Assembly (NCBI GenBank): GCA_016293065.1
Contig: JAEDEY010000038.1
Span: 1-17,936 of the forward strand
Direction: 5' to 3'
Length of the DNA: 17,936 nt
Source: Bacteroidales bacterium
Lineage (GTDB): Bacteria; Bacteroidota; Bacteroidia; Bacteroidales; UBA3663
The position numbers and the translations under genes were made by a program. The number at the start of each line of letters is the position of its first letter. Within the stretch, counting starts at the first letter, position 1. The notes below the pieces were generated by a model. That model was not told the DNA's origin, made no database searches, and saw only the letters and a list, made by a program, of their open reading frames with translations. Of this stretch, positions 13,596 to 17,936 are shown one piece after another.

Positions 13596-14555
13596 ATGAC
13601 AGGGCTGGTGATTAGAAATACTGGCAGCTGGTATATGGTCAAGGTTGACCGCCAAGAAGGGTTGGGCGAAGAAGCTCAACCCATCTTGCCATGTAAAGTT
13701 AAAGGGAACTTCCGACTGAAAGGCATACGCACCACCAATCCCGTAGCTGTGGGAGACCGGGTGACAGTAGTGCCGAACAACGACGGAAGCGCATTCATCA
13801 CCAAGATTGAAGAACGACGCAACTACATCATAAGACGGGCAAGCAACCTGTCGAAACAAGCACACATACTTGCCTCGAATCTTGACAATGTCATCCTTAT
13901 CATCACTGTAGCACACCCAGTCACCTCGACCACATTTATTGACCGATTCCTTGCAACAGCCGAAGCATATCGTGTACCGGTGACGCTGGTGATTAACAAG
14001 AAGGATCTCTACACACACGAGGAACTGCAATATGCCGAAAACCTCGCCTACCTATACCGATACATTGGCTATGACGTAAAGCTCATATCGGTGAGCACTG
14101 GAGATGGCATGGACGAGATACGCGAAATGCTAAAAGGCAAAATCACTCTATTGTCGGGACATAGCGGCGTAGGCAAGTCATCGTTTATCAATGCCATTCT
14201 ACCCGACCTACACATCAAGACAGCACAACTAAGCGATGTCCACGACCAAGGCATGCACACCACTACATTCTCGGAGATGTATGAACTATCGGCTGAGAAA
14301 GACGCGGGATACCTGATAGACACCCCAGGCATCAAGGGCTTTGGAACAATAGAATTCAGCAAAGAAGAAACAAGTCATTATTTTAAGGAGATATTCAGGA
14401 TTTCGGAAGGTTGCCGGTTTGGCAACTGCACACACACACACGAGCCAGGGTGTGCTGTACTCGAAGCGCTAAAAGAACACAGAATCAGCCAATCGAGATA
14501 CGACAGCTATCTGAGTATCCTTGAAGACGAAAACGAGAGTAAATATCGAGAATAA
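13596..14555 (+). CDS. rsgA: Ribosome small-subunit biogenesis GTPase RsgA
   Basis: 319-aa circularly permuted GTPase that checks late maturation of the 30S subunit. An OB-fold N-terminal domain (1-75) comes first. The G domain has its motifs in permuted order: G4 NKKD (134-137), G1 GHSGVGKSS (188-196), G2 near HTTTF (221-225) and G3 DTPG (242-245). The C-terminal zinc site reads C273-x4-C278-x-H280-x5-C286. A (CA)6.5 run (14429-14441) encodes the middle of that site. ATG 13596 is 3 nt after frr; the next gene starts with GTG directly after its TAA. Grouping with frr links ribosome recycling and assembly. Confidence 0.96.
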   Translation: MTGLVIRNTGSWYMVKVDRQEGLGEEAQPILPCKVKGNFRLKGIRTTNPVAVGDRVTVVPNNDGSAFITKIEERRNYIIRRASNLSKQAHILASNLDNVILIITVAHPVTSTTFIDRFLATAEAYRVPVTLVINKKDLYTHEELQYAENLAYLYRYIGYDVKLISVSTGDGMDEIREMLKGKITLLSGHSGVGKSSFINAILPDLHIKTAQLSDVHDQGMHTTTFSEMYELSAEKDAGYLIDTPGIKGFGTIEFSKEETSHYFKEIFRISEGCRFGNCTHTHEPGCAVLEALKEHRISQSRYDSYLSILEDENESKYRE

Positions 14556-16679
14556 GTGAAACGACTGCTATTTGCCATACTCATCTGCATGTCGGCCATG
14601 ACACAAGTGTCTGTGGCTAAGACCCATACCCATAACCTTAACACAGGCAACCCGACACTCGACAGCCTACTTGTGTCGATCAACCAAAGCATGAACTACC
14701 AGGAAGACAGTATTGTTGATTATCTATCGGCAAGGCTGTATGTCAAAGGCACGTCGAGAAATCTGCGTATCACCAAGACAGGAAAATACCTCGTCAACCT
14801 CATGCCATTCGAAGGACACAAAGACCGAGTAACGGCATTCGAATCGGTATATAAAATCAACTACCAGAATCCATGTCAGGTGCAATTCATCCCAATGGCA
14901 TTGCGAACCAACTATAAACGCGGATCGAAATATCTCAGAGAATCGTTCCAGCTGCTGTTGCCTATCTATTCGTTTGGCAAGTCAAGCGAGCTGAAGACAT
15001 TTGTTCTTCCTTTTACCGACGAAGGATTTGACAAATATACATTTCAGCAGGAAATCGATACTTTAGCCAGCAACGACGGCGTTATCTATGTCATACATTT
15101 TGCGCCCAAGCACGAGCATCATACATTAGGGACAGGATATATCAAGGTAGGGCAAGACAACATTGTCAAAGCAATGATGTTTGCGGGAAGAGTAGATTTC
15201 GGCAAGGTGGATTTCTATATGACATTCGAGCTGAACAAACAAACCAATACCATCAGACCCAAACAGAGTCATGCTTCGATAAGTTATAACTATGGTGGCA
15301 ACAAGGGAGTGAATGAATTTGACAGTTATCTTGAAGTCGAAGAACTCAGATTCAAGACCAGGAGACATCGTCTAAGAGAAAAACTCGACCTCACAGACAT
15401 CTACGACCAGAAATATGATGCTATCAACATTGACGACATCAGACCTTTGGCACTGAGCGAAGAAGAAGACTCTCTGCTATCAACGACTACCAATACCAAG
15501 GCAAAAAAGAAGAATCTCTTAAAACGACTACCAGAGATGCTGGTCGGCTCGAGCAATATAAATGCTTTCGGCACAAACATGAAGATTTATGGGCCTCTCG
15601 ACCCTGCCTCGTTCAGCTATGACAAGATCGATGGCTTCTCGTTCAGACAGAGACTAAGGTTCTCGCATACGTCGAACACCGGACAGAGTTTCGTCACCAA
15701 GTTTGATGCCGGATACAGCTTTGGCATGAAAGAACTACGATATGACATATCGTATGAGCGCATATACAACCCGAGGAAACGTGGAGGCATAAAAATAGCC
15801 GTCGCCAAGAAGCAGAGCGGTTTCTCGTCGAAATTCAAAGACAAGATCAATGAGGTATTGTCGGACACCAGTAAACTGACATTCAAAGACCTTGGCATTG
15901 ATTATTATAACCGCCATGTATTTACCTTTGAACATAGCTACGAACTACTGAACGGACTCATGGCATACACAGGAGTCAACTATAACTACCGCGACCCTGT
16001 GAAGCATGGATCGCGAGCCGTGAGCAACACCGACGAGTTGGTAAAGGATCATTATGCCGACTTTATGCCATATTTCAGGCTCACGTGGACACCAAGACAA
16101 TACTACCACTATCAGAACAACCAGAAGCTATATATTGCCAGCTACTGCCCTACTTTCTCGTTTGAGGCAGCCAGTGGACTTAAACATGTCTTTGGTTCGA
16201 CAAGTGACTTCGGCAGAATAGAATTTGACATACAGCAAACCATCAAACTCGATGCCATGCGCACGTTGTCTTATCATGCAGGAATGGGTTCGTTCTTCCG
16301 CCAGAAAGGCGAATACTTCATCAACTATGCATTCTTTGCACGAAGCACCTTCCCTTCGACATGGAACGATCATATAGGCGGAGTGTTCACGCTGATGGAC
16401 GACTATTGGTATAACTCTACCCCGACATATATTCAGTCTCATTTCATGTTCGAATCTCCATTCCTAATACTGCATAAGGCCAAACCGATATCGAAGTATG
16501 TGATCAAAGAACGCATCTATCTGAGTAACCTCTGGTCGGAAGGCAAGAATGCTTATACAGAGCTGGGATTCGGCATGGGCAACAACTATTTCAATGTGGG
16601 AGTCTTCGGTAGTTTCATCGGATTGAAAATGGAAGAAATAGGCATAAAGGCGAGCATTGAAATCGACTCACACTGGTAA
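14556..16679 (+). CDS. Probable outer-membrane protein of the DUF5686 kind
   Basis: 707 aa. Signal peptide MKRLLFAILICMSAMTQVSVA (1-21) indicates export. The body is rich in aromatic, alternating strands, especially about 350-707 (e.g. RQRLRFSHTSNTGQSFVTKFDAGYSF), and ends in TM-strand-like segments with a C-terminal SHW, suggesting a beta-barrel. The segment IYGPLDPASFSYDKIDGFSFR (about 346) resembles the corresponding motif in DUF5686 proteins. Those usually begin with a carboxypeptidase-regulatory-like domain, which is missing here, so this may be a short or divergent member. The start is GTG, immediately after the rsgA TAA with no spacer; the next ATG would cut into the signal peptide. 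Function unknown. Family assignment moderate; that it is an exported, real gene is secure. Confidence 0.7.
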   Translation: MKRLLFAILICMSAMTQVSVAKTHTHNLNTGNPTLDSLLVSINQSMNYQEDSIVDYLSARLYVKGTSRNLRITKTGKYLVNLMPFEGHKDRVTAFESVYKINYQNPCQVQFIPMALRTNYKRGSKYLRESFQLLLPIYSFGKSSELKTFVLPFTDEGFDKYTFQQEIDTLASNDGVIYVIHFAPKHEHHTLGTGYIKVGQDNIVKAMMFAGRVDFGKVDFYMTFELNKQTNTIRPKQSHASISYNYGGNKGVNEFDSYLEVEELRFKTRRHRLREKLDLTDIYDQKYDAINIDDIRPLALSEEEDSLLSTTTNTKAKKKNLLKRLPEMLVGSSNINAFGTNMKIYGPLDPASFSYDKIDGFSFRQRLRFSHTSNTGQSFVTKFDAGYSFGMKELRYDISYERIYNPRKRGGIKIAVAKKQSGFSSKFKDKINEVLSDTSKLTFKDLGIDYYNRHVFTFEHSYELLNGLMAYTGVNYNYRDPVKHGSRAVSNTDELVKDHYADFMPYFRLTWTPRQYYHYQNNQKLYIASYCPTFSFEAASGLKHVFGSTSDFGRIEFDIQQTIKLDAMRTLSYHAGMGSFFRQKGEYFINYAFFARSTFPSTWNDHIGGVFTLMDDYWYNSTPTYIQSHFMFESPFLILHKAKPISKYVIKERIYLSNLWSEGKNAYTELGFGMGNNYFNVGVFGSFIGLKMEEIGIKASIEIDSHW

Positions 16680-16708
16680 TTGCCGTAATGCTATCGTCAG
16701 ATAATAAG

Positions 16709-16737
16709 AAAGGCGCAGGATGAAACCTGCGCCTTTT
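16709..16737. terminator. Bidirectional terminator between the DUF5686-like gene and uxuA
   Basis: A perfect 11-bp GC-rich stem (16709-16719 with 16726-16736) has a 6-nt loop and a T-run at 16734-16737. On the minus strand the 3' arm is followed by CTTATTAT, so the hairpin can end transcripts from both convergent genes. Confidence 0.88.
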
Positions 16738-16759
16738 CGTATTTGCTCAAATTGAACAA

Positions 16760-17935
16760 TCACTTATTGGCATTCATATATTTGATGGTAGCCATCACGC
16801 CGTCCATCTTGCCAAGGGCGAGCATACGTCCGTGGAAAGAATAGCCTGCATTGAACGAACCTTTCTCATCGCCAAGGATACAGCGGCCGTGATCGACACG
16901 CATTGGGAGACCTGGGTTCTGCTCTTCGAAGATGCGGCATACCTCGATAAGATTAGCACGACCAGCGAGGTGATCTGCCTCGATGAAGTTGCCGTTTGGC
17001 TCGACATTAGTCGAACGGAGGTGAACGAAGTGAGTGCGCTTAGCATACTTGCGAGCAAGTTCCGGGATATCGTTCTGAGCACCTGCAGAGAGCGAACCGC
17101 AGCAGAAGGTAAGTCCGTTGTGTGGATTATCGACAGCATTGAGGAACCATTCGATATCCTCGTCACAGGTTACGATACGAGGAAGACCGAGGAGCTGCAT
17201 AGGAGGGTCGTCAGGATGGACGCACATATTCATGCCCCACTCATCGCATGTTGGCATGATAGCAGCGAGGAAGTAACGCATATTCTCGCGCAGAGCATCG
17301 CGGTCGATATCCTTATATAGAGCGAGGAGAGAGCGGAACTTGCCGACTGGATCGAAGTCCTCCTCAGAGATATTGCCATTGACGAAGCCCTGAGTCTTGA
17401 TGATGATGTTCTCTACCATGCGGTCGTTGTCCTCCTTTGTCATGTGCTTAGACTTCTCGTCGGCCTTTGCATTCTCTTCGTCGGTATAATCCTTCTCTGC
17501 ACCTTCTCGCTTGAGGATGTAACGTTCGAAATAGCAGAACTCCACCTTGTCGAAATAGAGCGAGGAGCCGCCATCTGCCCAAGCGTGATAGAGATCGGTA
17601 CGTGCCCAGTCGAGCACAGGCATGAAGTTGTAGCAGATTGTCTTCACGCCAGCCTTGCCAAGGTTTGCAAGACTGATCTTGTATTTCTCGATCAGCTCAT
17701 CGCGGTCGGGACCGCCATACTTGATAGACTCCATCACTGGAAGGCTTTCAACAACGCTCCAGCGGAGACCTGCAGCCTCAATATAGTTCTTGAGGTCCAT
17801 GATTGCCTCGTAAGTCCAGACATCACCGTTCTTTACCTCGTGAAGAGCAGTTACAATGCCTTCAACACCAATCTGGCGAAGCATCTGAAGTGTGATCGGA
17901 TCCTTCTTGCCAAACCAACGCCATGTTTTTTCCAT
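16760..17935 (-). CDS. uxuA: Mannonate dehydratase
   Basis: 391 aa, complete. It dehydrates D-mannonate to 2-keto-3-deoxygluconate in glucuronate breakdown, in the cytosol with Mn or Fe. The N-terminus MEKTWRWFGKKDPITL and segments VVESLPV (61-67), CYNFMPVLDWARTDL (101-115), VHPDDPPMQLLGLPRI (239-254), HLRSTN (305-310), RVDHGR (346-351) and NAGYSFHGR (362-370) follow E. coli UxuA closely. Likely metal ligands are H240, C278 or C279, H305 and D348. The ATG at 17935-17933 is one base from the window edge; its agreement with the family start indicates the gene is whole, although its promoter and RBS are outside. No other hexuronate gene is visible in the window; a uxuB-type partner may lie beyond it. 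Confidence 0.96.
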   Translation of the reverse strand: MEKTWRWFGKKDPITLQMLRQIGVEGIVTALHEVKNGDVWTYEAIMDLKNYIEAAGLRWSVVESLPVMESIKYGGPDRDELIEKYKISLANLGKAGVKTICYNFMPVLDWARTDLYHAWADGGSSLYFDKVEFCYFERYILKREGAEKDYTDEENAKADEKSKHMTKEDNDRMVENIIIKTQGFVNGNISEEDFDPVGKFRSLLALYKDIDRDALRENMRYFLAAIMPTCDEWGMNMCVHPDDPPMQLLGLPRIVTCDEDIEWFLNAVDNPHNGLTFCCGSLSAGAQNDIPELARKYAKRTHFVHLRSTNVEPNGNFIEADHLAGRANLIEVCRIFEEQNPGLPMRVDHGRCILGDEKGSFNAGYSFHGRMLALGKMDGVMATIKYMNANK

Positions 17936-17936
17936 A

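Noticed and set aside
13290..14030. 246-aa open frame antisense to frr and rsgA
   Set aside because: It overlaps two highly conserved genes, its product resembles nothing, and there is no promoter-like sequence for it.
14429..14441. CA dinucleotide run in rsgA as a phase-variation site
   Set aside because: It has only six and a half units and encodes the Cys-Thr-His part of the conserved zinc site, so slippage would destroy the protein; more likely a by-product of the amino-acid motif.

Overview
The window looks like a chromosomal core segment of a Bacteroidota bacterium, most likely order Bacteroidales (Prevotella-like, tentative). The grounds are: a PorQ-type protein of the type IX secretion system; a Bacteroidota-style TonB (poly-Pro plus acidic linker, C-terminal domain with a K-YP-x-A-x(3)-GI-x-GRV signature); an ExbB with its own signal peptide; promoters of the TAnnTTTG (-7) / TTTG (-33) type rather than TATAAT; and A-rich leaders that mostly lack Shine-Dalgarno sites. 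No tRNA, rRNA, insertion sequence, integrase, CRISPR array or attachment site was seen. Coding density is high and no gene-free stretch exceeds 300 bases.

Layout. (1) 98-793 (+): membrane-anchored double helix-hairpin-helix protein, whose 3' end overlaps by 23 bp the convergent unit on the minus strand. (2) 5270 down to 771 (-): porQ, cmk, ispH, pfkA and a GNAT/FemAB-like acyltransferase, spaced 7-32 bp, probably one transcript from a promoter at 5293-5323. (3) 5429-6124 (+): tonB, divergent from porQ, ending in a terminator-like hairpin. (4) 6200-8682 (+): polyprenyl diphosphate synthase, an unrecognised 243-aa protein and TatD, separated by 1 nt each. (5) 8843-11150 (+): exbB, an unrecognised four-helix membrane protein, exbD1 and exbD2, closed by a strong terminator at 11178-11213. 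(6) 11303-16679 (+): YpfJ-like zinc metallopeptidase, pyrH, frr, rsgA and a DUF5686-like outer-membrane protein; a terminator at 16709-16737 lies between it and the convergent gene. (7) 17935-16760 (-): uxuA, complete, start codon one base from the window edge.

How they fit together. TonB (segment 3) and the ExbB/ExbD motor (segment 5) should form the proton-motive-force transducer for outer-membrane receptors, although they sit in separate transcription units. Both share codon choices typical of strong expression (Arg mostly CGT, almost no ATA Ile), unlike the genes around them. IspH (end of the MEP pathway) and the polyprenyl synthase are successive parts of isoprenoid supply. PyrH, Frr and RsgA are the familiar nucleotide/translation/ribosome-assembly group.

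I found no clearly new defence, mobile or biosynthetic system. The items most worth a second look are the four-helix protein inside the exb operon, the unknown protein between the prenyl synthase and tatD, a 22-bp-phased direct repeat between the porQ and tonB promoters, and a dyad lying on the -33 box of the metallopeptidase promoter.
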